A stretch of DNA of 64,000 nucleotides from an uncultured Alphaproteobacteria bacterium (GCA_903822175.1 CAIJOB010000038.1:52248-116247), one strand, 5' to 3'; positions 50,516 through 59,922 are shown, counted from the stretch's first letter. Numbers and translations are program-made. The notes: generated by a model from the letters alone, not told the origin.

Positions 50516-51337
50516 ATGCTCATCGTGCTGTCCCCCGCTAAATCGCTCGACTTCACCGCCGCGCCGGCCGCTGCGCCGCTGACCGCGCCGCAACTGACCG
50601 AGCACACCGCGGAACTGGCCAAGGTCGCCAAGAAGCTGCGGGTCATCGACCTGAAGCGGATGATGGATATCTCCGACGACCTGGCGAAGCTGAACCGCGA
50701 ACGGTTCCAGGTTTTCGACGCGCAGAGCGAGGATGGCCTGCAGGCGGCCTTCGCGTTCAACGGCGACGTCTACCTGGGCCTGCGCGCTCGCGAGCTCGAC
50801 AAGAAGGCGCTCAGCTGGGCGCAGGCCAACGTCCGCATCCTGTCGGGGCTCTACGGCGTGCTGCGGCCGCTCGACGCCATCCAGCCCTACCGGCTGGAGA
50901 TGGGCGTGCGGATCAAGACCAAGCGGGGCGCGAGCCTTTACGACTTCTGGGGGTCCAAGGTCTCCGAGACGCTCGACGCGGCGCTGGTCGGCCACAAGGA
51001 GCGCACCATCATCAACTGCGCCAGCCAGGAGTATTTCGGCGCCGTCGACCGCGCGGCCCTGAAGGCCCCGGTGGTCTCCTGCCGTTTCCTGGAAGAGAAG
51101 GATGGCGAGGCGCGGATCATGTCGTTCTTCGCTAAGCGGGCCCGCGGCGCCATGGCCCGCTTCGCCATCGACAACCGCCTGGAGCACGCCGCCGATCTGA
51201 AGGCCTTCGACCTCGACGGCTACCGATTCCAGGCCGCGCTCTCCAGCGACGACGAGTTCACCTTCGCCCGGCCGCAACCGCCGCCCATTGCCCAAACCCG
51301 AGCCGCGGCCAAGGCCCGGCTGAAAGAGGAGGCCTGA
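50516..51337 (+). CDS. yaaA: Peroxide stress resistance protein YaaA
   Basis: A 273-residue cytoplasmic protein of the YaaA/DUF328 family, known in E. coli to lower intracellular free iron during hydrogen peroxide stress and to bind DNA. Landmarks are MLIVLSPAKSLDF at the start, AAFAFNGDVYLGL, ILSGLYGVLRPLDAIQPYRLEMG and NCASQEYF near residue 165. The length fits the family. Two bases separate it from the next gene, so it is co-transcribed with 3-hydroxybutyrate dehydrogenase. No OxyR-type site was identified in the 85-base upstream gap. Confidence 0.95.
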   Translation: MLIVLSPAKSLDFTAAPAAAPLTAPQLTEHTAELAKVAKKLRVIDLKRMMDISDDLAKLNRERFQVFDAQSEDGLQAAFAFNGDVYLGLRARELDKKALSWAQANVRILSGLYGVLRPLDAIQPYRLEMGVRIKTKRGASLYDFWGSKVSETLDAALVGHKERTIINCASQEYFGAVDRAALKAPVVSCRFLEEKDGEARIMSFFAKRARGAMARFAIDNRLEHAADLKAFDLDGYRFQAALSSDDEFTFARPQPPPIAQTRAAAKARLKEEA

Positions 51338-51339
51338 CC

Positions 51340-52137
51340 ATGGCCGTCGACTACAAGCTCGAGGGCCAGGTGGCCGTGATCACCGGCTCCACCTCCGGCA
51401 TCGGCCAGGCGCTGGCCACCGCGCTGGCCGAGCAGGGCGTCAATGTCATCCTCAACGGCTTCGGCGATCCGGCGAAGATCGAGGCCGACCGGCTGGCGAT
51501 CCAGCAGAAGACCAACGCGGCGGTCCGCTACCACGGCGCCGACATGACCAAGCCGGCCGAGATCCGCGACCTGATCGCCTACGCGGTGAAGGAATTCGGC
51601 CGCCTGGACATCCTGGTGAACAACGCCGGCATTCAGTACGTGGCCCCGGTCGACGAATATCCCGAGGACAAGTGGGATGCGCTGATCGCGGTGATCCTGT
51701 CCTCGACCTTCCATGCCACCAAGGCGGCGATCCCGATCATGAAGGGCCAGGGCCGCGGGCGGATCGTCAACATCGCCTCTGCCCACGGCCTGGTCGCCTC
51801 GGCGTTCAAGGCGCCCTATTGCGCGGCCAAGTTCGGCGTCGTCGGCTTCACCAAGTCCTGCGCCGTCGAGCTGGCGCGCACCGGCATCACCGTCAACGCC
51901 ATCTGCCCTGGCTACGTCCGTACGCCCTTGATCGAGGCCCAGGTGGTCGACCAGGCCAAGACCCGCGGCATCCCGGAAGAGCGGGTGATCGAGGACGTGA
52001 TCCTGGCGGCCCAGCCCAACAAGACCTTCGTCGACTACAGCCACCTGGCCGGCATGCTGCTCTATCTGGTGTCGGACGTGGGGGCCTCGGCGACCGGGGC
52101 GGCGCTCAGTGTCGATGGCGGCTGGACCGCCAACTGA
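51340..52137 (+). CDS. bdhA: 3-hydroxybutyrate dehydrogenase
   Basis: A 265-residue short-chain dehydrogenase that interconverts 3-hydroxybutyrate and acetoacetate with NAD, part of polyhydroxybutyrate and ketone-body use. The cofactor motif is TGSTSGIG (residues about 16-23), followed by NNAGIQYVAPVDEYP, NIASAHGLVASAFKAPYCAAK (catalytic Ser/Tyr/Lys) and CPGYVRTPLIEAQV, all characteristic of this enzyme rather than a generic SDR. Acetoacetate is also a product of the homogentisate pathway at the left of the window. Forty bases separate it from a second SDR. Confidence 0.93.
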   Translation: MAVDYKLEGQVAVITGSTSGIGQALATALAEQGVNVILNGFGDPAKIEADRLAIQQKTNAAVRYHGADMTKPAEIRDLIAYAVKEFGRLDILVNNAGIQYVAPVDEYPEDKWDALIAVILSSTFHATKAAIPIMKGQGRGRIVNIASAHGLVASAFKAPYCAAKFGVVGFTKSCAVELARTGITVNAICPGYVRTPLIEAQVVDQAKTRGIPEERVIEDVILAAQPNKTFVDYSHLAGMLLYLVSDVGASATGAALSVDGGWTAN

Positions 52138-52177
52138 TCCAACAACAAAGACCAACAACAAGCGGGAGGATGCGGTC

Positions 52178-52957
52178 ATGGCCTACAAGCCGTTCGACCT
52201 GACGGGGAAGGTGGCGCTGGTCACCGGCGGCAATGGCGGCATTGGCCTGGGCATGGCCGAGGGCCTGGCTCAGGCCGGCGCCAAGATCGCCGTCTGGGGC
52301 CAGAATCCGGAGAAGAACGCCAAGGCCGAGGCCACGCTGAAGGCGCACGGCGTCGAGGTGCTGGTGCAGGCGGTAGACGTGGCTGACGAGGCGGCGGTGG
52401 TGGCCGGCGTCGCCCAGGTGATCAAGACCTTCGGCCGGCTCGACTTCTGCGCCGCCAACGCCGGCGTCGGCGGCGGCGCGCCCTTCGACCAGATGACCAC
52501 CGAGAAGTGGCGGCGCGTCACCACGGTCAACCTGGACGCCGTCTTCTGGACCTTCCGTGAGGCCGTGCGCCACATGAAGGAACGCGCCGAGGCGGGCGAT
52601 CAGGGCGGTTCGCTGGTCGTGACCTCGTCCACCAGCGCCATCCACGGCGCGCCGCGCAACGAGGCCTACGCCTCGACCAAGGCCGGGGTGCTGGGCATGG
52701 TTCGTGGCCTGGCGGTCGAGTACGCGCGCTATGGCGTGCGGGCCAATTCCATCCTGCCGGGCTGGATCGCCACCGACATGACTGCCGGCGCCCAGGGCAA
52801 CGATAAGTTCAACGACCAGGTCATCCGCCGGGTGCCCATGCGGCGCTGGGGCGAATGGGAAGATTTCGCCGGCATCGCCGTCTACCTGGCCTCGGACGCC
52901 TCGCGCTTCCACACCGGCGACAGCTTCGTCATTGACGGCGGCTACACGATCTTCTGA
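52178..52957 (+). CDS. Short-chain dehydrogenase/reductase
   Basis: A 259-residue SDR starting at ATG 52178 (MAYKPFDLTGKVALVTGGNG), with GGGAGGA ahead. Motifs: TGGNGGIG cofactor site, AANAGVGGGAPFDQM, active-site Ser in VTSSTSAIHGAP and YASTK (Tyr/Lys), and a typical C-terminal SDASRFHTGDSFVIDGGYTIF. It probably uses NAD(P)H to reduce a keto group; substrate unknown. The adjacent dehydrogenase suggests fatty or hydroxy acid metabolism. It is the last gene of the yaaA-bdhA run. Confidence 0.92.
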   Translation: MAYKPFDLTGKVALVTGGNGGIGLGMAEGLAQAGAKIAVWGQNPEKNAKAEATLKAHGVEVLVQAVDVADEAAVVAGVAQVIKTFGRLDFCAANAGVGGGAPFDQMTTEKWRRVTTVNLDAVFWTFREAVRHMKERAEAGDQGGSLVVTSSTSAIHGAPRNEAYASTKAGVLGMVRGLAVEYARYGVRANSILPGWIATDMTAGAQGNDKFNDQVIRRVPMRRWGEWEDFAGIAVYLASDASRFHTGDSFVIDGGYTIF

Positions 52958-52973
52958 AGCGCCCTCTCCCTAC

Positions 52974-53002
52974 CCTCTCCCTCTCGCTGCGCGGGGGAGA
53001 GG
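52974..53002. terminator. Hairpin between convergent genes
   Basis: CCTCTCCC/GGGAGAGG forms an 8-base stem with a 13-base loop between the SDR end (52957) and the GNAT gene end (53005). Similar CTCTCCC hairpins are widespread in these genomes. It probably ends both transcripts. Confidence 0.5.
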
Positions 53003-53004
53003 AG

Positions 53005-53469
53005 TCAGAGTTCCAGGTGCAGGAACTGGCTGAAGTCTGAGGGCGGGTAGTCGGCGAAGAGCTCTCCTGCTGCGAAGCCTCGGGAGCGATAGAGCGCCAG
53101 CGCCGGCTCGAACGCATCACCCCGGCCGGTCTCCAGAGACAGGCGCTTAAGGCCTCGCGCGCGCGCCGCTGCGATCGCGTGGTCGAGGATCGCGGCGGCC
53201 ACGCCCTGGCGCAGATGGTTCGGATGGGTGCGGAAGGACTTCAACTCGGCCGCGCCGCCGCCCAGGTCCTTCAAGGCCCCGATGCCGGCCAGCGACTCGC
53301 CGCGCCAGGCGCTCCAGACGGTGATCTGCGGCGTCTGCAGGCCGGAGAGGTCGAGCGCGTGGACCGCGTCCGGCGGCGAGTGCTCGTGCATGCCGGCCAG
53401 GTGCAGGGCGAGCAGGCGGCGGATCGGTTCGCCGGAGAGGTCGTCGATGCGGATTGTGAGCGGGGTCAT
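53005..53469 (-). CDS. GNAT-family N-acetyltransferase
   Basis: A 154-residue acetyltransferase starting at ATG 53469 (MTPLTIRIDDLSGEPIRRLL). The GNAT acetyl-CoA site is in AAELKSFRTHPNHLRQGVAAAILDHAIAAARARG (residues about 72-105; R-x-x-G type loop) and the closing strand is SFRALYRSRGF-like (EPALALYRSRGFAAGELFADY). It resembles the common group of small uncharacterised acetyltransferases related to YsnE/PhnO. Substrate unknown. It is divergent from the nitronate monooxygenase gene with 110 bases between. An in-frame upstream extension is not supported. Confidence 0.88.
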   Translation of the reverse strand: MTPLTIRIDDLSGEPIRRLLALHLAGMHEHSPPDAVHALDLSGLQTPQITVWSAWRGESLAGIGALKDLGGGAAELKSFRTHPNHLRQGVAAAILDHAIAAARARGLKRLSLETGRGDAFEPALALYRSRGFAAGELFADYPPSDFSQFLHLEL

Positions 53470-53579
53470 GGCGCGTCTGTGATTGACGACCTGCGCCCCG
53501 GCTTCAAGCCCTTCTCGCAACGTCACCGTTGCATCGCGCGCGGCAGGCGTCATCGTGAGCAAAAATCCGGAGGCCGCCC

Positions 53580-54557
53580 ATGACCCTGCACACCAAGCTC
53601 TGTGACCTCCTGGGCGTGAAGCACCCGATCATGCTGGCTGGCATGGGCGGGGTCTCCTACGCCGAGCTGGTCGCGGCGGTGAGCAACGCCGGGGGCTATG
53701 GCGTGCTGGGCATGGCCGGCCGCTCGCCGGACTTCATCCGCGATGAGATGCGCAAGGTGAAGGCGCTGACCGACAAGCCGTTCGGCGTCGACCTGCTGGC
53801 CGCCAGCCCGGACAGCCTGACCGCGTCGGTGGAGATCATCATCGAGGAGGGCGCTTCGTCCTTCGTCGCCGGCCTGGGCGTGCCGATGCCGATCATGGAG
53901 AAGCTCAAGAAGGGCGGCCTCAAGGTCATGGTGGTCTGCGGGGCGGTGAAGCATGCGGTGAAGGCCGAGCAGGCCGGCTGCGACGCGGTGATCTGCCAGG
54001 GCGGCGAGGGCGGCGGGCACACCGGCCTGGTCGGCACCCTGCCGCTGGTGGCCCAAGCGGTGGAGGCGGTGAAAATCCCGGTGGTGGCGGCCGGCGGGCT
54101 CTATGACGGACGCGGCCTGGCGGCGGCGCTCAGCCTGGGCGCGGTGGGCGTCTGGATGGGCACGCGATTCATTGCGTCCGAAGAGGCGCACGCCGGCCAG
54201 ATGTACCGCGACGTGATCGTCGAGGCCTCCGACGAAGACACCGTCCGCACCCGCTCCTATTCCGGCAAGCCCATGCGGGTGAAAAAGAACCTCTGGGTCG
54301 AGGACTGGGAGAGCCGGGCGGCGGAGATTCAGCCGTTCCCGCAGCAGGCCATCATGTCCAGCCGGGCCGGCGCCATGGGCGGCATCGGCGGCCAGATCGA
54401 GGGCCTCGACATCGACAAGTCCGCCTTCGCCATGGGCCAGTCCGCGGGCGGCGTCCGCGACGTGCTGCCGGCCGGCGAAATCGTCGCCCGGATCATGACC
54501 GAGGCCGAGGCGTCCATCGACAGGGTCGCCGCGCTACGGGCCAAGGCGACGGCCTGA
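53580..54557 (+). CDS. Nitronate monooxygenase
   Basis: A 325-residue FMN-dependent TIM-barrel enzyme of the 2-nitropropane dioxygenase family, which detoxifies alkyl nitronates such as propionate 3-nitronate. Motifs: CDLLGVKHPIMLAGMGGVSYAELVAAVSNAGGYGVLG at the start, GCDAVICQGGEGGGHTG (FMN phosphate site with the family's GGHTG) and IPVVAAGGLYDGRGLAAALSLGAVGVWMGTRF. Length and order are standard. Related enoyl-ACP reductase II (FabK) is a possible alternative, but the GGEGGGHTG pattern favours nitronate monooxygenase. Monocistronic. Confidence 0.9.
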   Translation: MTLHTKLCDLLGVKHPIMLAGMGGVSYAELVAAVSNAGGYGVLGMAGRSPDFIRDEMRKVKALTDKPFGVDLLAASPDSLTASVEIIIEEGASSFVAGLGVPMPIMEKLKKGGLKVMVVCGAVKHAVKAEQAGCDAVICQGGEGGGHTGLVGTLPLVAQAVEAVKIPVVAAGGLYDGRGLAAALSLGAVGVWMGTRFIASEEAHAGQMYRDVIVEASDEDTVRTRSYSGKPMRVKKNLWVEDWESRAAEIQPFPQQAIMSSRAGAMGGIGGQIEGLDIDKSAFAMGQSAGGVRDVLPAGEIVARIMTEAEASIDRVAALRAKATA

Positions 54558-54647
54558 CGAACGACAGACGCCTCTCCCTCGCCACGCTTGTTTTTCGCGC
54601 GCCTTCGCCCTAGCCCTGAGCCGGTGGTTTGGCGGGGAGGGCGGCGG

Positions 54648-56258
54648 ATGATCCGGTTTCAATGGGGTGTGCTGGCCCTCTCAGTGAGCCTGCTGGCCGC
54701 GCCCGCGTTCGCCGCGCCGGTCGAGCCGCAGATCCTCAACCAGATCGCCGACCAGGGCTTCAACCATGGCGAGGTCGCCGACACGCTGGAGTACCTCTCC
54801 GATGAGATCGGCGGCCGGATGACCAACTCGCCGGCCATGCGCAAGGCGGAGGCCTGGACGCAGGGCCGCTACAAGGCCTGGGGCCTGAGCAATGTGCATC
54901 TGCAGCCCTTCGAGTTCGGGCGCGGCTGGTGGATCGAGTCCTCCAGCGTGCGGATGGTCAGCCCCCGGCCGGTGATGCTGCGCTCGATCCCCATCGCCTG
55001 GACGCCGGCCACCAACGGGCCGGTTTCGGCGCCGGTGATCGTGGCCCCGCTGCGCACGCCGCGCGACTTTGCCGCCTGGCGCGGCAAGCTGAAGGGCAAG
55101 ATCGTGCTGACCTCCCTGCCGACTGCGCCGCAGGATCTGATGCGGGCGCCGTTCGCGCGCCTCGCCGACGCCGACCTCGCCAAGATGAACGTCTACCAGG
55201 AGCCGAGCTTCGACCCCGAGAGCTCAGCGCGCAACGCCGAGCGGCGGCTGTTCCGCGCCCAGGTGGACGCGTTCCTCGCCGAGGAAGGCGCGGTGGCGTC
55301 GGCCTCCATCTCGCGGGACGATGGCGGCAAGGTGCACGGTGAGGGCTCCGGCTATCAGGTCGGCCAGACGCCAAAGCTGCCGTCGGTGGAGATCGCCGCG
55401 GAGGACTACCGGCGCCTGGCAAGGCTGGCCAAGGTTGGAGAGGTGCGGCTGGAGATCGACTCCAAGGTCCACTTCGACGACAGCGACACCAAGGCCAACA
55501 ACGTGCTCGCCGAGATCCCCGGCAGCGACCCCAAGGCCGGCTATGTGATGGCGGGCGCGCACCTGGACAGCTGGGTGGCCGGTGACGGGGCGACCGACAA
55601 CGGCGCGGGCTCGGCGGTGGTGATGGAGGCGGCGCGGATCCTCTCAAGCCTGCACGTGAAGCCCAAGCGGACCATCCGGTTTGCGCTGTGGGCCGGCGAG
55701 GAAGAGGGGCTGCTGGGCTCCTTCGCCTATGTGGACCAGCTGCTGGCGCACCGGCCGCCCGTCGATCCGAAATATGCGACGCTGGGTCCGTACTTCGCCT
55801 CTGACAGCGCCTTTCCGATCACGCCCTTGCCGGGCTTCAACGACCTGCAGGGCTACTTCAACCTCGACAACGGTTCTGGGAAGATCCGGGGCATCTACGC
55901 CGAGGGCAATTTCGCCGCCGCCCCGATCCTGAAGGACTGGCTGGCGCCCTTCGCGAGCCTGGGGGCGACGACGGTGGTGGCCGAGCCGACCGGGTCCACC
56001 GACCACGTGTTCATGGTCAAGCTGGGCCTGCCGGCGTTCCAGTTCATCCAGGACCCGCTGGACTACGGCTCCACAACCCACCACACCAACCTGGACACCT
56101 TCGATCACGCCCGGCCGGAAGATCTGCGGCAGGCGGCGGTGATCCTGGCGGCGATGCTGCTGGACGCGGCGGACGCCGACCGGCCGCTGCCGCGCAATGT
56201 GCTGCCGACCCAGCCGAAGGTCACCGACCCGCTGAAGTACGCGGACCCGATGCCGTAG
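54648..56258 (+). CDS. Exported M28-family metallopeptidase
   Basis: A 536-residue secreted aminopeptidase/carboxypeptidase. ATG 54648 gives the signal peptide MIRFQWGVLALSVSLLAAPAFA. A PA-type lid domain (about 140-270) is followed by the M28 catalytic domain with zinc ligands in GAHLDSW (His), TDNGAGSAV (Asp), GEEEGLLGS (Glu), YFNLDNGSG (Asp) and TTHHTNLDTFD (His). This layout matches plasma glutamate carboxypeptidase-like bacterial enzymes. Acts in the periplasm or outside the cell on peptides. The gene ends four bases from the convergent YbjN-type gene. Confidence 0.93.
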   Translation: MIRFQWGVLALSVSLLAAPAFAAPVEPQILNQIADQGFNHGEVADTLEYLSDEIGGRMTNSPAMRKAEAWTQGRYKAWGLSNVHLQPFEFGRGWWIESSSVRMVSPRPVMLRSIPIAWTPATNGPVSAPVIVAPLRTPRDFAAWRGKLKGKIVLTSLPTAPQDLMRAPFARLADADLAKMNVYQEPSFDPESSARNAERRLFRAQVDAFLAEEGAVASASISRDDGGKVHGEGSGYQVGQTPKLPSVEIAAEDYRRLARLAKVGEVRLEIDSKVHFDDSDTKANNVLAEIPGSDPKAGYVMAGAHLDSWVAGDGATDNGAGSAVVMEAARILSSLHVKPKRTIRFALWAGEEEGLLGSFAYVDQLLAHRPPVDPKYATLGPYFASDSAFPITPLPGFNDLQGYFNLDNGSGKIRGIYAEGNFAAAPILKDWLAPFASLGATTVVAEPTGSTDHVFMVKLGLPAFQFIQDPLDYGSTTHHTNLDTFDHARPEDLRQAAVILAAMLLDAADADRPLPRNVLPTQPKVTDPLKYADPMP

Positions 56259-56262
56259 TCGG

Positions 56263-56856
56263 CTAGGGCGCCGACGCCAGGTAGCCGTTCGGGTCGCGCA
56301 GGAAATGGCGGAAGTCGTCGATGCAGCCGAACCAGGCCTGGGTCTGGCCGCGGAAGTGCTCGTAAGGGTCGTCGGCGAACAGCAGGGTCGAGAGCACCAC
56401 GTGCGCCTTGCCGGTCTTGTCCTCATAGGCGCGGCATAGGGCTGAGGTCTGATTGAAGGCGTTGACCTGGGCGAAGGTCGGGCCAGCCTTGTCGTCTGGA
56501 TAGTCGAACTGCAACGCCTTGCAGGCGCGTCCCTGGGCGTCGCACGAGGCGAAGAACACCGTGAAATTGGCCGCCACCGAGGTGACGTTGAGCAGCACCG
56601 CGTCGCTGTCCTTGTCGACCAGGGTCGCCTTGCCGCCGGCCAGGTTGAAGATCGCCATGACGCTGGAGGGGTTGCGCGCGTCGAAGTTGGCGACCGGGGA
56701 GGGGATCGGTGCGGGCTTGGCCGGCGCGGCCTTGGCGGGTGCGGTCGCGGCGGCGGGCGCAGGCGCCGTAGCGGTCTTCGGCTTTGGCGTCGCGGCCGAG
56801 ACCACGGTCGGGATCAGGCACGCGCAGCAGAGGAGGGCGATGGCTTTGCGGAGCAT
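56263..56856 (-). CDS. Exported YbjN-domain protein
   Basis: A 197-residue protein with a signal peptide (MLRKAIALLCCACLIPTVVSA), an Ala/Pro-rich linker (KPKTATAPAPAAATAPAK, residues 25-52) and a C-terminal YbjN-like domain (about 57-160: NPSSVMAIFNLAGGKATLVDKD, FTVFFASCDAQGRACKALQFDY, VNAFNQTS). YbjN proteins have a type III secretion chaperone-like fold and are linked to stress and motility in E. coli; the role of exported forms is unknown. Two cysteines in the domain may pair. It is divergent from the SPFH gene. Confidence 0.85.
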   Translation of the reverse strand: MLRKAIALLCCACLIPTVVSAATPKPKTATAPAPAAATAPAKAAPAKPAPIPSPVANFDARNPSSVMAIFNLAGGKATLVDKDSDAVLLNVTSVAANFTVFFASCDAQGRACKALQFDYPDDKAGPTFAQVNAFNQTSALCRAYEDKTGKAHVVLSTLLFADDPYEHFRGQTQAWFGCIDDFRHFLRDPNGYLASAP

Positions 56857-56967
56857 GGCCGAGCGCTAGCAGACCTCGCACGGCCGCGCGAGCGTGGCCT
56901 TGGGCGGTTTCCGTGGCGTCCCCATATGATCGGTGACTAAGCTCGGCAAAAGATCGGGGAGGATTTC

Positions 56968-57966
56968 ATGGCTATCGCCATCGTTGCGGCCGTTTTCGTG
57001 GTGCTGGCCCTGGTGGTCGCGCTCGGGGCGATCAAGATCGTGCCGCAGGGGCGCGAATATACGGTCGAGCGGTTCGGCCGCTATACCCGCACGCTCAAGC
57101 CCGGCATCAGCTTCCTGACCCCCTTCGTGGAGGGCATCGGCCAGCGGATCAACCTGATGGAGGAGGTGCTGGAGGTCCCGCAACAGGAGGTGATCACCAA
57201 GGACAACGTCACCGTCCAGGTCGACGCCATCGTGTTCATCCAGGTGATGGACGCCGCGGCAGCCGCCTACCGGGTGACCAACCTGCATTTCGCCATCACC
57301 CAGCTGACCATGACCAACCTGCGCACCGTGGTCGGCAACATGGAGCTCGACGAGGTGCTGTCGCAGCGCGACCACATCAACTCGCGCCTGCTGGAGGTGA
57401 TCGACGCGGCCACCAACCCCTGGGGCGTCAAGGTGGCGCGGATCGAGATCAAGGACCTGCAGCCGCCGCCGGACATCACCAACGCCATGGCCCGGCAGAT
57501 GAAGGCCGAGCGCGAGCGGCGCGCGGTGATCACCGAGGCTGACGGTGAAAAGTCCGCCGCCATCGCCCGGGCCGAGGGCTCCAAGCAGTCGGCGATCCTT
57601 GAGGCGGAGGGCCGCAAGGAAGCCGCCTTCCGCGACGCTGAGGCCCGCGAACGCTCCGCCCAGGCCGAGGCCAAGGCCACCGAGCTGGTCTCCAACGCCA
57701 TCGCCAAGGGCGACGTCAACGCCATCAACTACTTCATCGCCCAGAAGTACGTGGAGGCCTTCGGCAAGCTGGCCGAGAGCCCGCAGCAGAAGACCGTCAT
57801 TGTGCCCGCCGACATGGGCTCGCTCGTCGGCTCCATCGCCGGCATCGCCGAGCTGGTGAAGAGCGCCCAGGCCGAACAGCGGCCGACGCCAAAGGCGGCC
57901 GACCGCGGCGGCTCGGCCAGGCCCGCGACGCGGGGCGGCACGGCCGTTCCGCCGGCGGGGAGCTGA
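56968..57966 (+). CDS. SPFH/stomatin-like membrane scaffold protein (QmcA type)
   Basis: A 332-residue protein with one N-terminal membrane anchor ([20 protein letters not shown]) and a stomatin/Band-7 domain (about 25-190): [68 protein letters not shown] and [17 protein letters not shown] long Ala/Glu-rich coiled coil (190-255) and a variable tail follow. It oligomerises in membrane microdomains and is linked to membrane protease regulation. Paired with an NfeD gene three bases downstream, the classic two-gene arrangement. Ribosome-binding site GGGGAGGA. Confidence 0.95.
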   Translation: MAIAIVAAVFVVLALVVALGAIKIVPQGREYTVERFGRYTRTLKPGISFLTPFVEGIGQRINLMEEVLEVPQQEVITKDNVTVQVDAIVFIQVMDAAAAAYRVTNLHFAITQLTMTNLRTVVGNMELDEVLSQRDHINSRLLEVIDAATNPWGVKVARIEIKDLQPPPDITNAMARQMKAERERRAVITEADGEKSAAIARAEGSKQSAILEAEGRKEAAFRDAEARERSAQAEAKATELVSNAIAKGDVNAINYFIAQKYVEAFGKLAESPQQKTVIVPADMGSLVGSIAGIAELVKSAQAEQRPTPKAADRGGSARPATRGGTAVPPAGS

Positions 57967-57969
57967 GTC

Positions 57970-58431
57970 ATGCCCGACCTGATGAGCCTCTATCTCGCCC
58001 ATCCCCTCTGGGCCTGGCTGGCGCTGGCCGGCGTACTGCTGGTCATCGAGGTGCTGACCGGCTCGGGCTGGCTGTTGTGGCCGGCGGGCTGTGCGGCGGT
58101 GGTGGCCTTCGCCGCGTCCTACGGGGGCCTGCGGCCCGGCGAGGCCGTGCTGGTCTTCGCGCTGCTGACCATTTCCTCCGTGCTGCTGGCCAGACGCTAT
58201 CTGCCCAAGTCGCTGCTTCGCCGCGCGGACAACGACATCAACGACAATGTCGCCCGTCTGGTCGGCCACCAGGGACGCGTCGTCACCGCCTTTCACGACC
58301 GCAGCGGCCGGGTTTTCGTCGACGGCAAGGAATGGGCGGCCGAGGCTGACGACGCCCAGGCCTTGAAGGCCGGCGCCCGCGTCGAGGTCACCGGTGTCGC
58401 CGGCGTGCGCCTGAAGGTCCGCGCCGCCTGA
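57970..58431 (+). CDS. NfeD-family membrane protein
   Basis: A 153-residue partner of the SPFH protein. Three hydrophobic segments (about 12-28, 33-50, 56-75) anchor an OB-fold soluble domain (from about residue 85: NDINDNVARLVGHQGRVVTAFHDRSGRVFVDGKEWAAEA, ending VTGVAGVRLKVRAA). It is the short NfeD form lacking the ClpP-like protease domain. Translated right after the SPFH gene, so the two are surely one operon and one membrane complex. Confidence 0.94.
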   Translation: MPDLMSLYLAHPLWAWLALAGVLLVIEVLTGSGWLLWPAGCAAVVAFAASYGGLRPGEAVLVFALLTISSVLLARRYLPKSLLRRADNDINDNVARLVGHQGRVVTAFHDRSGRVFVDGKEWAAEADDAQALKAGARVEVTGVAGVRLKVRAA

Positions 58432-58604
58432 AGTTTAATCGCGCGCTGCCCTGAGCGGTATCCAACGCCGTTCGCTAAACCCTTGGAAGTGCGCTGAAGT
58501 TTCGCGGTTTCGCACGGTCATCTTGACCCCTGAGACGTATCTGGCGCTTATGTGCGCCGAGTGGGCCGAGAGCGCCTAAGCAACGTCTGGGAGATACCGA
58601 AGTC

Positions 58605-59918
58605 ATGAGGCCAATGAGATTGGGGCTTCTCGCCGCCCTTATCGTCGCCGTGATGGCGCCCGCGATGGCGTACGCCGCCCCCGCCGCGCCGAGCGTCAGT
58701 TCCGAGGCGCGCAAGCAAGGCATGGCCGACGCTCCGGCCCTGGTCTCGGCCGCTGGCGTCAACTGCCAGGTCTCCGACGCCCGCCTGGCCGGCAAGACTC
58801 CGCCCGACAAGAAGACCGGATCGCTGGGCGCCACCGTCTATGAGGTCGCCTGCGGCCCCAATTCGCTGGGCTTCCTGATCCAGACCAACGCGCCCAATCC
58901 GCCGCAGGTGTTCAGCTGCATCGGCTCCAACTACCCCGCCGACCTGAGCAAGCCGACCAGCCCGTGCATCCTGCCGGCCAACATCGACCTGATCCCGGCG
59001 GTCGACGCCCTGGCGGCCAAGTCCAACGCGCCCTGCGCGCCCACCAAGGTGCGCACCATCGGGCAGACCACGACCAACACCCTGTTCGAGGTGGCCTGCG
59101 CCGACGGGCACGACTTCGTCATCAGCGGCAGCGTGCCGCTCGACGCGACCAAGCCGGCGACCATCATCAACTGCCTGCAGACGGAAACCTCGGGTTCCGC
59201 CAAGTGCCTGCTCAGCGACCCCGCCGCCCGCCTGGCCGCCGAGGATGGGCTGGCCAAGCTCTCCGACCCCGGCTGCGTGGTGAAGGACCGCCGCTACATC
59301 GGCCCGCTGGCCGATGGCACCGACGGCTATGAGTTCGCCTGCCAGAGCGGCAAGGGCTTCATCCTGAAGATCACCAGCAAGGGCGCGCTCTCCGAGACCC
59401 TCGACTGCGCCAAGCTGTCGGGCGGCGGCTGCACGCTCACCGACACCCGCGCGGCCACCGCTGAGCAGGCCGGCCTCTACACCAAGCTCTCCAAGAACGC
59501 CGGCTCGTCCTGCGTGGTCACCAAGTACGCCGTCTTCCCGGCGCAGGGCGACAAGGAGACCGTCGAGATGGTCTGTGGCGACGGCAACGGCGCGATCGGC
59601 ATCTTCCCGGCCACCGGCAAGGGCATGGTGCTCGACTGCGGCCACGCGCTGATCGCCGGCTTCAAGTGCACGCTGGGCAAGGTCGACTACACGGCTCTGA
59701 CCAACGACCTGAAGAAGTTCGACAAGAAGGAATGCGTCGTGTCGTCCACCGGCCAGCCGCTGAAGGCGCCCGATGGCACGATCCGCCTGGAAGTCGCCTG
59801 CTCCGACGGCCTGCCGGGCTACATGATCCAGTTCACCGACGCCCAGACGCCCAAGGACGTGACCGCCTGCAGCTTCGCCGGCAACTGCGTCCTGCCGACC
59901 AACAAGAAGAAGGGCTAA
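58605..59918 (+). CDS. Secreted protein of five tandem four-cysteine repeats
   Basis: A 437-residue exported protein with a signal peptide (residues 1-25, ends AYAAP). The mature protein is five tandem repeats of 74-90 residues, each with four cysteines: 54/83/105/121, 144/165/190/201, 224/246/268/276, 303/324/345/355 and 377/399/422/428. Each unit reads roughly C-V-V-(x)n-E-V-A-C-x-D-G-x-G-(hydrophobic)-(x)n-C-(x)n-C-L/T-L. The second cysteine always follows an E-x-x-C pattern. The even count (20) suggests two disulfides per unit. I do not recognise a named domain. It has its own 170-base upstream gap and is followed by a dispersed repeat. Periplasmic or surface role unknown. Confidence 0.85.
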   Translation: MRPMRLGLLAALIVAVMAPAMAYAAPAAPSVSSEARKQGMADAPALVSAAGVNCQVSDARLAGKTPPDKKTGSLGATVYEVACGPNSLGFLIQTNAPNPPQVFSCIGSNYPADLSKPTSPCILPANIDLIPAVDALAAKSNAPCAPTKVRTIGQTTTNTLFEVACADGHDFVISGSVPLDATKPATIINCLQTETSGSAKCLLSDPAARLAAEDGLAKLSDPGCVVKDRRYIGPLADGTDGYEFACQSGKGFILKITSKGALSETLDCAKLSGGGCTLTDTRAATAEQAGLYTKLSKNAGSSCVVTKYAVFPAQGDKETVEMVCGDGNGAIGIFPATGKGMVLDCGHALIAGFKCTLGKVDYTALTNDLKKFDKKECVVSSTGQPLKAPDGTIRLEVACSDGLPGYMIQFTDAQTPKDVTACSFAGNCVLPTNKKKG

Positions 59919-59922
59919 GCGT

